From Chitinophagaceae bacterium (GTDB taxonomy: Bacteria; Bacteroidota; Bacteroidia; Chitinophagales; Chitinophagaceae): a stretch of DNA of 64,000 nucleotides. Shown piece by piece: positions 53,210 to 62,847 of this stretch. The stretch covers positions 1 to 64,000 of the forward strand of contig JAEUVO010000076.1 in assembly GCA_016786885.1 (NCBI GenBank). The letters are read 5' to 3'. The notes beneath the pieces were generated by a model, which saw only the letters and a list, made by a program, of their open reading frames with translations, did not search any database and was not told the DNA's origin. The position numbers were made by a program, and so were the translations under genes. Each line of letters opens with the position of its first letter. The first letter of the stretch is position 1.

Positions 53210-53932
53210 CTATTCGTTCACATAGAGTTCAATCAGCTGTTTCCACATGGTATATCCTTTGCCGTTGAATTGCAATCCGTCAAAGGTCATGCCTGTATCA
53301 ATGCCTCCGTCTTTGAAGAAAGCCCGGTAAAGATTGATGAAACGGATATTGTTTTTCTTACAGTAGTCTTCAAGTTTTTTATTGCAATTTTCAATAGCCG
53401 TTGTTTTAGTTTTATCACTCGATGGGAAAAGTGATTGAACATAAATGGCTGAAGCAGGGGATTGTTCTTTAATTGCAGTAATTATTTTGGTATAATTACT
53501 TATTATTGAGTCTTCCGGAACACCGGTACCAATATCATTGATTCCTATCTCCAGGAATATCTTTTTAGGTTTTGACTCAGTAGCTTCATCGATTCTCTTC
53601 AGTACATCAACTGTGCGGGTAAGCGCAATGCCCCGGTTTTTTATGGCTGGATTTTTGAACATTTCCTGCAACGGAAAATCAGCAGTCATACTGGTACCTA
53701 CAAATACAATTTCATTGCTATCATTCGGAAGCATCCTGAGAAATTCTGCATTGGCTGCAAGCAGGTTATTCTCGTACTCGCCATAACCTTCTATTTTGGC
53801 GGGAGAAAAATAGCCGGAAGCTTTTAGCTTCTTATAGGCAAAAAAAGAGACCAATGCAAAATTTAGTAACAGGGATAAGACAAGTATCCTTTTTATCCAT
53901 TTACTACTGCGCTTTCTTTCTTTTACTTCCAT
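53210..53932 (-). CDS. Membrane-anchored SGNH/GDSL hydrolase-like protein with altered block V
   Basis: About 240 residues from ATG 53932 (MEVKERKRSSKW), which fits a single basic-flanked membrane anchor (residues 14-33). The frame is open back to 54025. The SGNH fold shows block I VFVGTSMT (Ser81), then IFLEIGINDIG (Asn of block III) and a C-terminal DGLQFNGKGY. In this block V the usual sequence is DGLHxN, where His is the catalytic base; here it is Gln (CAA, one base from His codons). The protein may be inactive as an esterase or use another base. Confidence 0.8.
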   Translation of the reverse strand: MEVKERKRSSKWIKRILVLSLLLNFALVSFFAYKKLKASGYFSPAKIEGYGEYENNLLAANAEFLRMLPNDSNEIVFVGTSMTADFPLQEMFKNPAIKNRGIALTRTVDVLKRIDEATESKPKKIFLEIGINDIGTGVPEDSIISNYTKIITAIKEQSPASAIYVQSLFPSSDKTKTTAIENCNKKLEDYCKKNNIRFINLYRAFFKDGGIDTGMTFDGLQFNGKGYTMWKQLIELYVNE

Positions 53933-54117
53933 AGTACTTTTGTTTATACTAAATAGGGTAATATCCTGTTCGTTGCGACCCGTTCTGTCAAATATAGTAA
54001 ATCTGTTTTCGTATTCTATAGCCAATTAGTAATAAGGACAGGGGAGGTTGGTTTCATTTTTTTTTTTTGGAAATTTTAAATACAAATCGTAACCTTATAG
54101 TCTAAACCCCAACGCAT

Positions 54118-54342
54118 ATGTTCAGTAAAAAACCAAAACTTGCATTTACCGCTTTGTTAGGCTGTTTTTTGGCAGCTGCTGTATTTACAACCGCTTGCAA
54201 TAATGAAGCTGAAAAAAAGGAGCCAGCTGCTGATACTGCAACTGCAAAACCGGCAGAACCGGTAGTAGCGCCAACGCCAGCACCTGCAGATACCACTAAA
54301 AAAGATACTCTTTCAGACAGACCGGTTAAGACTCCTGATTAA
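54118..54342 (+). CDS. Small Ala/Pro-rich lipoprotein
   Basis: A 74-residue protein. The leader KKPKLAFTALLGCFLAAAVFTTAC has lipidation Cys27. The remainder (NNEAEKKEPAADTATAKPAEPVVAPTPAPADTTKKDTLSDRPVKTPD) is disordered and Pro/Ala/Thr-rich. Similar short lipoproteins are frequent in Bacteroidota. Function unknown. Confidence 0.65.
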   Translation: MFSKKPKLAFTALLGCFLAAAVFTTACNNEAEKKEPAADTATAKPAEPVVAPTPAPADTTKKDTLSDRPVKTPD

Positions 54343-54364
54343 AGAATTTTTGTTTATTCTTCAG

Positions 54365-54427
54365 ATCGTTTCTTCCTGTACTTTTCATCATGTAAATGCA
54401 AAGTGTGAGAGGAAACGATTTTATTTT
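54365..54427. terminator. Possible hairpin between convergent genes
   Basis: ATCGTTTC (54365-54372) is complemented by GAAACGAT (54412-54419), with a 39-nt loop and TTTTATTTTA after it on the plus strand. It is a weak terminator candidate because of the long loop. Confidence 0.35.
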
Positions 54428-55829
54428 ACCGGGATGCCGGGGCTGATTTTACCTTTTGCCCATGTCTATGATGGGTCAGTTTGTGAATAAGCCAATGCTC
54501 CAGGCGATGATGCATTGGGATTAAAAGGGCCGCAACCCCCACAAAGATCAGTATCTCATATATAGGTGTATGATGAGTTAATTTTGCCACAGTAGGATGA
54601 AGCAACAGGGTCAGGTATTCAAAAAGAAATAAGAGAGAGATAACTCCCAACAGCCTGATAAGCTTTATCGGTACATTTATCCGGCTGAGTAAAAGGGTAA
54701 GGAGAAAAAAACCGGGAATAAAGATTGCTATCAGCAACATCTGCAATTGCTGGAATCTTTCTTCCTTTTCCAGCCGCTTTATTTCTTCCATTTCCAATTG
54801 CCTGTATTGTTCATTACTTGATATCACTTGTGACTCCCTGATCTTACTTTTACTGTTTACTGAGTCATTCAATCCTCTTACGTAACTCACATATATGAAC
54901 GCACTATCTATGCTTTTTATCTTTTTATAATGCTCTGTCAGGAACTCGGCTGCTTCAAGTTCCTTGGAAAGAAAACCGTCTTGTTTGGCAATAGCAAGAG
55001 ACATCGTTGCATAATATCCTGCCGAATCATAATTATTCAGGTGCTCATACAGATTAGCAATACCAAGGGCCGCCTCACATAGTATTTCATCATCATTGGC
55101 CGCTTTCAGTAAGCCAATCCCAGTTTGATAATTAATCAATGATTGCTGATAACTACCCAGTTTGAGATAACTATGGCCCAACCCGGTCATTGAAGTACCA
55201 ATAAGATCTCCGTCATCAAGCTTCCGGGCAAGCTCTAATGATTTGTTGAAGAACGTAAAGGCTGAATCAGAAATATTTAACCGGTTATATACATCCCCGA
55301 TATTTAAAGTAATATAATATTTAAGGTCATCTATATTATGCCGCTGGATTACTGAATCAGCCTTGGAATAGTATTCCAGTGCTTTTCGATATTCATCCTG
55401 TAACACATACACCACGCCAATATTCATTAAAACACTGGCGAAATTCCTGGGTACATTCCTTTTCTCTTCCAGCTTCAGTTTCTGAATATTTAATTCCAAT
55501 GCCCTGGGATAGTTGCCGATTTTGCTCAGTGTATTGGCCAGCACACCCAGTGATCTTGATTCACCCTCAAGATACCCGATATTCCTGGCCAGGTACAAGG
55601 CTTGCTGAGATAATACCTGGGCTGTATCAGGATTATAAATGCCAATATCTCTTGCAAGCTGCCACATTAGTTTCACCCTGTTGCTGTCAGTTTTTTCCGT
55701 AGCTAATAGCGAACGGAGACTATCAATTTTTGATCTTTGTGCAAAACCCAATAAAGAGATCGCCAGGAACAGCAACAACAGAAGGAGATTTTTACAATCA
55801 GTTTTTATATAATGAGGTCTGTGAGTCAT
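54426..55829 (-). CDS. TPR-repeat membrane protein with His-rich tail
   Basis: A 467-residue protein. A leader (residues 12-30) is followed by about six TPR units (60-310; e.g. FASVLMNIGVVYVLQDEYRKALEYYSKAD and GTSMTGLGHSYLKLGSYQQSLINYQTGIGLL), a coiled coil (about 333-358), and three membrane helices. The tail reads HHRLEHWLIHKLTHHRHG. This is the sensor half of the TPR histidine kinases of Bacteroidota, but with no kinase or output domain. It could be a signalling scaffold. Confidence 0.85.
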   Translation of the reverse strand: MTHRPHYIKTDCKNLLLLLLFLAISLLGFAQRSKIDSLRSLLATEKTDSNRVKLMWQLARDIGIYNPDTAQVLSQQALYLARNIGYLEGESRSLGVLANTLSKIGNYPRALELNIQKLKLEEKRNVPRNFASVLMNIGVVYVLQDEYRKALEYYSKADSVIQRHNIDDLKYYITLNIGDVYNRLNISDSAFTFFNKSLELARKLDDGDLIGTSMTGLGHSYLKLGSYQQSLINYQTGIGLLKAANDDEILCEAALGIANLYEHLNNYDSAGYYATMSLAIAKQDGFLSKELEAAEFLTEHYKKIKSIDSAFIYVSYVRGLNDSVNSKSKIRESQVISSNEQYRQLEMEEIKRLEKEERFQQLQMLLIAIFIPGFFLLTLLLSRINVPIKLIRLLGVISLLFLFEYLTLLLHPTVAKLTHHTPIYEILIFVGVAALLIPMHHRLEHWLIHKLTHHRHGQKVKSAPASR

Positions 55830-55965
55830 TTTTAATTTTCCTGTTATAAAGAATGCCCTAATTTAAATATTAATACCCGATCCGGGATTTATTTTCCTCC
55901 AAAAGTGAAGATTCTTTAAATCCACTAATTCCGGTAAAGGCAATTCAGTCTATGTTTAATTCAGG

Positions 55966-55973
55966 TAACTTTG
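55966..55973 (+). promoter_or_regulatory. Bacteroidota -7 element TAACTTTG before the GH13 gene
   Basis: A perfect TAnnTTTG match 16 bp before the ATG at 55990. The -33 partner is not clear. Confidence 0.4.
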
Positions 55974-55989
55974 GGAATAATTTATTCTT

Positions 55990-57861
55990 ATGTCACTTTT
56001 TTTTCGTGAAATTCGGTTCAGGTGGTTTATGCTGCCTTTCTTGTCATTATGTTTCTCCATTAGCATTTTGGCCCAGGTGAAGAGAATAGAGCCAGAAAAC
56101 TGGTGGGTCGGAATGAAGAACCAGTCGCTGCAGTTACTTGTTCATGGAGAAAAAATTGGAGAGACTAGCCCCTCTGTCAGCTATCCCGGGGTTATCATAA
56201 AAAAAACACACCAGACCGACAGTAAAAATTATCTTTTTATTGATTTAACCATCTCTTCTTCTGCTAAGGCCGGCACTTTCCCGATTCATTTCAAAAGAAA
56301 TGGTAAGGTTGCTCATACCTATCAGTATACCCTGTTATCAAGAGTAAATAATACCAGCCAGGTAAAGGGTTTTTCTTCTGCTGATGTTATTTATCTTATC
56401 ACACCGGACAGGTTTGCTAATGCTGATGAGACAAATGATATAGCTCCCAATATGAGGGAAAAGATCATTAATCGTAAAAATGATTATGGACGGCATGGCG
56501 GTGATATTCGTGGTATTATTAATAACCTTGATTATATCTCTGCAATGGGTTTCACTGCTATATGGCCAACGCCATTATTAGAAAATGATATGCCTGAAGC
56601 TTCATATCATGGCTATGCGATTACAGATCATTATAAAGTTGATCCAAGATTTGGAACACTTGAGGAGTACAAAGAGCTGGCTGATAAAGCAAGGCGACTA
56701 AACATTAAACTGATATTTGATGGGGTGGTTAATCATACCGGTCTATATTACTGGTGGATGAATGATCTGCCTTTTAAAGACTGGATCAATTACCCGGATT
56801 CAAGAAAGATCACCAATCATCGCCGTACTGTAAACCCGGACCCGTACGCTGCAGCTGCAGATAAGGAGCTGTTGGTAAAAGGATGGTTTGTAGATCAGAT
56901 GCCGGATATTAATCAGCAAAATTCTTTTCTTGCCAACTTTCTTATACAAAATAATATCTGGTGGATTGAAACGCTGGGGCTTGCCGGGATCAGGCAGGAT
57001 ACTTATCCCTATTCACCAAAAAAATTCCTGGAGCAATGGACCTGTCAGATCATGAATGAGTACCCGGGTTTTAGTATTGTGGGGGAGGAGTGGAGCACCA
57101 ATCCATTGATAGCCGCCTATTGGCAAAAAGGAAAGCCAAACAATAGTGGCTATAACGGTTGCATGAAAAGTACCATGGATTTCCCCATGCAGGATGCCCT
57201 GGTACAGGCATTGACTGAGCCTGAAAGCTGGAATAAAGGCCTTGTAAAATTATATGAGGCAATGGCCAATGATTTTGCTTATGCAAATCCTAAGGATCTT
57301 TTGATCTTTGGCGACAATCATGATATGGACAGGTTGTTCACTTTTCTTAAAAAGGATGTTAACCTGACGCAAATGGCACTGACTTACCTGCTCACCATAC
57401 GGGGGATACCCCAGGTGTATTATGGAACTGAGGTATTAATTGAAAATTCTGCTAAACCCGGAGATCATGGATTGATAAGAACAGATTTCCCCGGAGGCTG
57501 GAAGGAAGATACTATAAATGCATTTACAGGGGCTGGTCTATCTGCCGATCAGTTACGGATACAATCATACCTTAAAAAACTATTGAACTGGCGAAAGAAT
57601 AAAACTGTTATACATAATGGTAATACCCTGCACTTTGCCCCGGCAAAAGGAGTTTATGTTTATTTCCGCTATGATAAAAAGGAAACAGTAATGGTAGTGA
57701 TGAATAAGAATAAAGAGACCGTTATGCTTGATAACAGCCGCTATGCAGAAATACTGACCGGAAAAAAGGGAGCAACGGATATAGTCAGAGGTACTACTTA
57801 TTCATTATCAGAAGGTATATCAGTTCCTGTGAGAACAGCGATGATATTTGAAATAAAATAA
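55990..57861 (+). CDS. GH13 alpha-amylase family enzyme (SusA/cyclomaltodextrinase-like)
   Basis: A 623-residue exported glycosidase that hydrolyses alpha-glucans. The leader spans residues 14-29. The N-terminal domain (ENWWVGMKNQSLQLLVHG) is the cyclomaltodextrinase-N module. The barrel has FDGVVNHTG (region I), GIRQDTYPY with nucleophile Asp337, FSIVGEEWS with acid/base Glu366, and FGDNHDMDR with Asp445. The C-terminal beta domain closes the chain. Though it resembles SusA it is not next to the SusC/SusD operon at 8-11 kb, so a functional link is uncertain. Confidence 0.93.
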   Translation: MSLFFREIRFRWFMLPFLSLCFSISILAQVKRIEPENWWVGMKNQSLQLLVHGEKIGETSPSVSYPGVIIKKTHQTDSKNYLFIDLTISSSAKAGTFPIHFKRNGKVAHTYQYTLLSRVNNTSQVKGFSSADVIYLITPDRFANADETNDIAPNMREKIINRKNDYGRHGGDIRGIINNLDYISAMGFTAIWPTPLLENDMPEASYHGYAITDHYKVDPRFGTLEEYKELADKARRLNIKLIFDGVVNHTGLYYWWMNDLPFKDWINYPDSRKITNHRRTVNPDPYAAAADKELLVKGWFVDQMPDINQQNSFLANFLIQNNIWWIETLGLAGIRQDTYPYSPKKFLEQWTCQIMNEYPGFSIVGEEWSTNPLIAAYWQKGKPNNSGYNGCMKSTMDFPMQDALVQALTEPESWNKGLVKLYEAMANDFAYANPKDLLIFGDNHDMDRLFTFLKKDVNLTQMALTYLLTIRGIPQVYYGTEVLIENSAKPGDHGLIRTDFPGGWKEDTINAFTGAGLSADQLRIQSYLKKLLNWRKNKTVIHNGNTLHFAPAKGVYVYFRYDKKETVMVVMNKNKETVMLDNSRYAEILTGKKGATDIVRGTTYSLSEGISVPVRTAMIFEIK

Positions 57862-57884
57862 ATCTCTTACGTAATTATAATTAT

Positions 57885-57917
57885 AAAAAAGACTGACCTG
57901 AAAGGGTCAGCCTTTTT
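57885..57917. terminator. Bidirectional rho-independent terminator
   Basis: AAAAAG-A-CTGACC pairs with GGTCAG-C-CTTTTT (one mismatch), with a 6-nt loop. A/T runs on both sides suit the convergent GH13 and FadL-type genes. Confidence 0.8.
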
Positions 57918-57954
57918 CAACATGAACGGATCGTTTTTAATAAGTACCGATCTT

Positions 57955-59244
57955 CTAGAATGAGTAATTAATGCCCACCATAACCATATCTGTGGTCATT
58001 TTGTAAGAAACATTACTACCTGCAATTGATCCATAAGGGTTGGAAGAGCTTACCATCATTGGGCTGAGTAACATACCGCTTGTGGAGCCACTGCTGCTGC
58101 CATGATGATAAACAGCATTCATCGTAAAACGATTATTAAATTCATAGCCAAGTCCCAGTTGGAAAGCATTTTTGATAACAGCTGTTGCTGGCAAAGAGAA
58201 CATAGCCAGGTCACTGTTTATCGGATTAGAGCTATATGTGTAACCAACTCGAAGTGGCAGCTTGTTTATTCCTTTATATTGAAGCCCTGCAGATACAATT
58301 GAAATATTCTTCCATCCGAATCCCTCAACTGATGCTGATTCAGTCCATCCTTTATCTTTGAAACCCTCAGTGTTCTCATAGTTAACAAAACGATAGTCTA
58401 ACGCAAAATCAATTGCCTTTTGAGAATAGCCTATTCCGGCTGAAAAAATGGCCGGGTAGTTCATTTTGAATTTTACATTTGGGGCAGTGCTGCCATCAAG
58501 GTATTTGTTTTCAAAATCAAACTCTCCAAAGTATTGTTGTGTTTTGTAAGAGGCTCCCAATTTAATTCCCTTCCCGGAGTTGTAAAATAAACCAACCTGC
58601 CCACCAAATCCCAGTGCAGTAGCTTTATCACTGACAGGATATCCTTTTGTCATACCTGGTGATGCCAGAGGATTGGGCGCCAACTTTAAAGCAGAGTAGT
58701 TAAAAGTAGGAGCTAGCCCAATAGAAAATTGTTCAGATACTTTATAGGCATAGGTAATGCCAACCTGCATTAACTGGTAATCAGATTCGATACGACCAAA
58801 ACCTCCTGAGCTTTGCGGCATTGTGATTGGATTTGAAGAGCTTTCAGGGAATGTAACTCCAAACCCGCTGATGCCAAATGCTGATATACCAAAAGTATGG
58901 TTGCTGTTTTTCTTACCCCATACCATTGCCAGTGCAGGCATTATGGAAACTCCTCTGTCATCTTTTGTTACACCTGTCATAGGGCCACTGGGTGTAGGTA
59001 CAGTGGAAGTTACTTCTGGAGCGGAAAAGAATAAACCAGCATTTGCAGAAAATATCTTTGTATTGAAAGCTGATATGCCGGCGGGATTCCAGTGTAATGT
59101 TCCATTAATATCCAGGGGCTGTGCAGTGGCAGCGCCTCCCATTGACATATTCTGTGCACCAATTCCCTGCATAATATGACCTGTCTGTGCTAATAAAAAC
59201 AGGGGCAACAGCCCCAGACCCAAAGTTGAAAATAGCTTTTTCAT
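57955..59244 (-). CDS. OmpP1/FadL/TodX family outer-membrane transporter
   Basis: A 429-residue outer-membrane barrel for hydrophobic compounds. After a leader (residues 1-19, LLPLFLLAQ) comes the N-terminal hatch (QGIGAQNMSMGGAATAQPLDINGTLHWNPAGISAF), which closely matches the FadL signature with its NPAG motif. Barrel strands follow to the terminal YSF. A perfect 8-bp-armed palindrome lies 21 bp upstream of its start. Confidence 0.92.
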   Translation of the reverse strand: MKKLFSTLGLGLLPLFLLAQTGHIMQGIGAQNMSMGGAATAQPLDINGTLHWNPAGISAFNTKIFSANAGLFFSAPEVTSTVPTPSGPMTGVTKDDRGVSIMPALAMVWGKKNSNHTFGISAFGISGFGVTFPESSSNPITMPQSSGGFGRIESDYQLMQVGITYAYKVSEQFSIGLAPTFNYSALKLAPNPLASPGMTKGYPVSDKATALGFGGQVGLFYNSGKGIKLGASYKTQQYFGEFDFENKYLDGSTAPNVKFKMNYPAIFSAGIGYSQKAIDFALDYRFVNYENTEGFKDKGWTESASVEGFGWKNISIVSAGLQYKGINKLPLRVGYTYSSNPINSDLAMFSLPATAVIKNAFQLGLGYEFNNRFTMNAVYHHGSSSGSTSGMLLSPMMVSSSNPYGSIAGSNVSYKMTTDMVMVGINYSF

Positions 59245-59264
59245 AAAAGTATGTTTTGAATGAC

Positions 59265-59283
59265 TTCTGCAGTACCTGCAGAA
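59265..59283. promoter_or_regulatory. 19-bp palindrome upstream of the FadL-type gene
   Basis: TTCTGCAG-TAC-CTGCAGAA has perfect 8-bp arms and lies 21-39 bp before the start codon on the minus strand. It could be an operator or a leader hairpin. The remaining 346-bp gap (59245-59590) shows no gene. Confidence 0.4.
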
Positions 59284-59590
59284 AAACAGCTAAAGCTACT
59301 TTCGCTCTCTTCCGGGCTTTGTGACTGTTATCACTTCCGGGTCAAAATCATAACGGCATATGAGTAATAACATTTGCAGGGCTGAAAAATAATAGTGATT
59401 ATATAAAAGGATTTATGTATGAAAATTAACGCTGATAAGTAATTGGTGAATATGACCTTTGTTTATCCTTATGCGTAACCATTATCAGGTCATTGTCTAA
59501 CTTTCGTCATAGCCAGCTATAATGGTTAGTTTTTATTTTCGCTCCTGTAATTTTTTTTAACCCAATCTATCAAGCTTAATTTTTTGAAAC

Positions 59591-60025
59591 ATGAAACAAG
59601 AATACTGGATCAATGTCAAACACGTCGATAACAGGCTGGTCATCTATCTGAATGGCGAAACGCTGTGGGACAGTGGCATTATCCACGACGATCCTGCTTT
59701 GAATCATTTTATAGAAATTACTGATTTACTGCAGGCACACCCGGAATACACCAGCGAATTAATATTTGAAGGATTTAATGATACCTATAAATCCAATGGA
59801 TCGGATGGTGATCTTAACCCATGGCATTTTAACTACAGAGTATTTAAGAGAGTCATCGGTAAGTCAGGAGAAATAGAAAGTGAAACAGATATCCTGATCC
59901 CGTACAATGAGAAACATTTGTCCAATCCGAATATGAGAGCTATCAATAATAGTTACCAGATCGTTTTAAAGGATAAAGAATACAAGGTCATAGCAAACGC
60001 TTTGTCACAACAGTTTTTTAAATAG
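59591..60025 (+). CDS. Cytoplasmic hypothetical protein
   Basis: A 144-residue soluble protein (MKQEYWINVKHVDNRLVIYLNGETLWDSGIIHDDPALNHFIEITDLL) with a likely beta-rich start, and later DGDLNPWHFNYRVFKRVIGKSGEIESETDILIPY. There is no leader, membrane segment or motif that gives a function. A strong hairpin follows. Confidence 0.65.
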   Translation: MKQEYWINVKHVDNRLVIYLNGETLWDSGIIHDDPALNHFIEITDLLQAHPEYTSELIFEGFNDTYKSNGSDGDLNPWHFNYRVFKRVIGKSGEIESETDILIPYNEKHLSNPNMRAINNSYQIVLKDKEYKVIANALSQQFFK

Positions 60026-60079
60026 TATCCTATTTATTGTTTGAAATATTTCGCTAACTCGCTTTAATGCGATGCTTGG

Positions 60080-60109
60080 GTAAAAGACGGGGTGTTCTCC
60101 GTCTTTTAC
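60080..60109. terminator. Perfect 11-bp hairpin, probable terminator
   Basis: GTAAAAGACGG, an 8-nt loop and CCGTCTTTTAC, 55 bp after the stop at 60025. The T-run is inside the stem. The rest of the gap to 60250 holds no gene. Confidence 0.6.
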
Positions 60110-60249
60110 TATTTCCGGCAATATTGTAGCGGCTTTTAAAAATATTGAAGACAGTCTGTCACAAATGAAGTAATACAACCCTGATTTTGGTAACTTGTTG
60201 TAATAAAAATGATACATAATTCGGCTTACAAAATTCATTTTTCACTATT

Positions 60250-62847
60250 ATGAACTGGCATTGCCTTGATATCAATAAATTATTGGAACTGACTGGTTCA
60301 ACGATAAACGGACTGACAGGTGAACAGGCTGCAGTAAAACTGGCAGAATACGGGCCAAATGAACTTGAGGAGAAAAAGAAAAAACCAACCTGGCTTTTAT
60401 TTCTTCTCCAGTTTACTGACTTCATGATCCTGGTATTAATAGCAGCAGCTATCATTGCAGGCATCGCAGGTGATCTAACCGACACAATTATTATCCTTGT
60501 CATTGTTATTCTCAATGCCATAGTTGGTTTTATCCAGGAATACAGAGCTGAAAAAGCGATGGAGGCTTTAAAAAAAATCGCTGCCTTCCAGGCAAATGTT
60601 ATCCGTAGCGGAAAACTACACACCATTAGTGCATCGGAACTGGTGCCCGGTGATCTCGTATTATTAGAGGCAGGTAATGTTGTGCCTGCAGATATCAGGC
60701 TTATTGAAACTCACAGTTTACAAATTGACGAAGCTGCGCTTACGGGTGAATCAGTTCCGGCCGAAAAAACAGCAATGGTGCTTGAGGAAAGTAGTTTACC
60801 GGTTGGAGACAGGTTTAACATGGCTTTTAAAAGTACACTCGTTACATACGGAAGAGGAAGAGGCATTGTGATTGCAACAGGGATGCTTACAGAGATTGGC
60901 TTGATTGCCAGAATGCTTCAAAAAGAAGAAGCCGTTACTCCGCTACAGAGAAGGATGAGTGATTTTGGAAAGAAGCTATCTTATATCATACTCTTCATTT
61001 GTGTTTTATTATTTGCTGTTGGTCTGTTGCGGGGTGAGAAGCCACTTAGTATGTTGTTGATATCCATTTCACTGGCCGTGGCAGCCATTCCGGAGGCGTT
61101 GCCGGCTCTTATTACTATTGCATTGGCAAGGGGAGCAAGAAGACTGGTCAGAAAAAATGTATTGGTACGAAAACTTCCTGCCGTTGAAACACTTGGTTCT
61201 GTTACCTATATCTGTTCTGACAAAACAGGCACTCTTACCCAGAATAAAATGAAAGTAACAGAAGTGGAAGAAACAACAACTGATGAGAAATTGTTTGGTG
61301 AAATTCCTGTTCTTCATTGTGCGGTGGCGTTGAATAATGATGTGAGAGTAACAACGGCTAATAAATTGTTCGGTGATCCTACGGAGATAGCCCTCGTACA
61401 TGATTTCATCCTTAAATACTCTGCTGATGTATTGAGGCAATTGCAACATAAGTTATCACGGGTTGCCGAATTACCTTTTGATTCTGACAGAAAATGTATG
61501 ACAACGGTACACAGCTATGGCCAGGAATACCTGGTCATTTCAAAAGGAGCTGTTGAATCAATTACAGATAGCCTGCAAGCAGGAGTAAATACCGGTCCGA
61601 TAAATGCGAAGGCCAATGAATGGGCTGCCAATGGTATTCGTGTAATAGCTTTTGGGTACAAGGTTATAAAAGATCTTCCTGATCCTTTCAGTTATGAAAG
61701 CGTTGAGAATGATCTGGCCTTTGCCGGAATGATTGGTATGATCGATCCTCCCAGGGAGGAAGTAAGATCAGCTATTGAAGAATGTAAATCAGCTGGTATC
61801 AATACTGTAATGATTACGGGGGATCACCCCATAACAGCTGCTGCTATCGCAAAACAGATTGGCATACTTACTAAAAAAGACCTGGTCTTAACGGGAAAAG
61901 AACTGCAGCAAATGGACATGGGGGAGTTTGAAGAAAAAGTGGAGAGTGTCAGGGTATATGCAAGGGTTTCTCCCGAACAAAAGTTAAATATAGTAAAGGC
62001 CTTGCAGGCAAAGAATCATTTTGTATCAATGACAGGTGATGGTGTGAATGATGCCCCTTCACTAAAATCAGCTAATATAGGTGTAGCAATGGGTATTACA
62101 GGTACAGATGTAAGTAAAGAGGCTGCCCACATGATATTACTGGATGATAATTTTGCGACAATTGTAAAAGCAGTGAAGGAGGGGAGAAGGATATATGATA
62201 ATATCCGCAAGTTTGTAAAGTATATAATGACATGCAACGGAGCAGAGATATGGACACTTTTCATGGCACCACTGCTTGGCCTGCCTATCCCTTTATTGCC
62301 TATCCATATTCTCTGGATAAACCTGGTAACAGATGGTTTGCCGGGACTGGCCCTGGCCAGTGAAAAAGCAGAAAAAGATATAATGAAGAGACCACCCCGT
62401 AAAACCAACGAAAGTCTTTTTGCCGATGGAATAGGGTATCATATTGTATGGGTTGGCTTACTAATGGCAGGAGTAACGCTTGGTACACAGGCATGGGCAA
62501 TGCAAAACAACAGTACTCATTGGCAAACAATGGTATTTACGGTATTATCATTATCCCAGTTAGGACATGTACTTGCCATCAGGAGCGACAGGGAATTTCT
62601 CTACCGGCAAGGCTTGCACAGTAACCTGCCTTTGTTTGGCGCCATTGTTCTTACTTTCTTTTTACAAATGGCTGTTATTTACCTGCCATTTGCAAATGAT
62701 GTTTTCAAAACACAGCCTCTTACATTGAATGAATTACTGATCTGTGTGGGGTTATCAGCTGTTGTCTTTCATGCTGTAGAAGCTGAAAAATGGATTAAAC
62801 AACGATTGTATCTCAGGAAGGTTTCACCCCGCCGGCATCAGCAATAA
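60250..62847 (+). CDS. Cation-translocating P-type ATPase (Ca2+-type, P2)
   Basis: An 865-residue inner-membrane pump. It has an N-terminal cation-ATPase segment (HCLDINKLLELTGSTINGLTGEQAAVKLAEYGPNEL), a TGES-type actuator loop (EAALTGESVPAEK), IPEALPALITIALA in helix M4, phosphorylation Asp324 in CSDKTGTLTQNKM, PFDSDRKCMTTV and MITGDHPITAAAIAKQ in the nucleotide domain, and TGDGVNDAPSLKSANIG in the hinge. The M4 PEALP motif and WINLVTDGLPGLALASE in M6 fit calcium or calcium/manganese pumps. The 3' end overlaps the convergent antiporter gene by 35 bp. Confidence 0.93.
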   Translation: MNWHCLDINKLLELTGSTINGLTGEQAAVKLAEYGPNELEEKKKKPTWLLFLLQFTDFMILVLIAAAIIAGIAGDLTDTIIILVIVILNAIVGFIQEYRAEKAMEALKKIAAFQANVIRSGKLHTISASELVPGDLVLLEAGNVVPADIRLIETHSLQIDEAALTGESVPAEKTAMVLEESSLPVGDRFNMAFKSTLVTYGRGRGIVIATGMLTEIGLIARMLQKEEAVTPLQRRMSDFGKKLSYIILFICVLLFAVGLLRGEKPLSMLLISISLAVAAIPEALPALITIALARGARRLVRKNVLVRKLPAVETLGSVTYICSDKTGTLTQNKMKVTEVEETTTDEKLFGEIPVLHCAVALNNDVRVTTANKLFGDPTEIALVHDFILKYSADVLRQLQHKLSRVAELPFDSDRKCMTTVHSYGQEYLVISKGAVESITDSLQAGVNTGPINAKANEWAANGIRVIAFGYKVIKDLPDPFSYESVENDLAFAGMIGMIDPPREEVRSAIEECKSAGINTVMITGDHPITAAAIAKQIGILTKKDLVLTGKELQQMDMGEFEEKVESVRVYARVSPEQKLNIVKALQAKNHFVSMTGDGVNDAPSLKSANIGVAMGITGTDVSKEAAHMILLDDNFATIVKAVKEGRRIYDNIRKFVKYIMTCNGAEIWTLFMAPLLGLPIPLLPIHILWINLVTDGLPGLALASEKAEKDIMKRPPRKTNESLFADGIGYHIVWVGLLMAGVTLGTQAWAMQNNSTHWQTMVFTVLSLSQLGHVLAIRSDREFLYRQGLHSNLPLFGAIVLTFFLQMAVIYLPFANDVFKTQPLTLNELLICVGLSAVVFHAVEAEKWIKQRLYLRKVSPRRHQQ

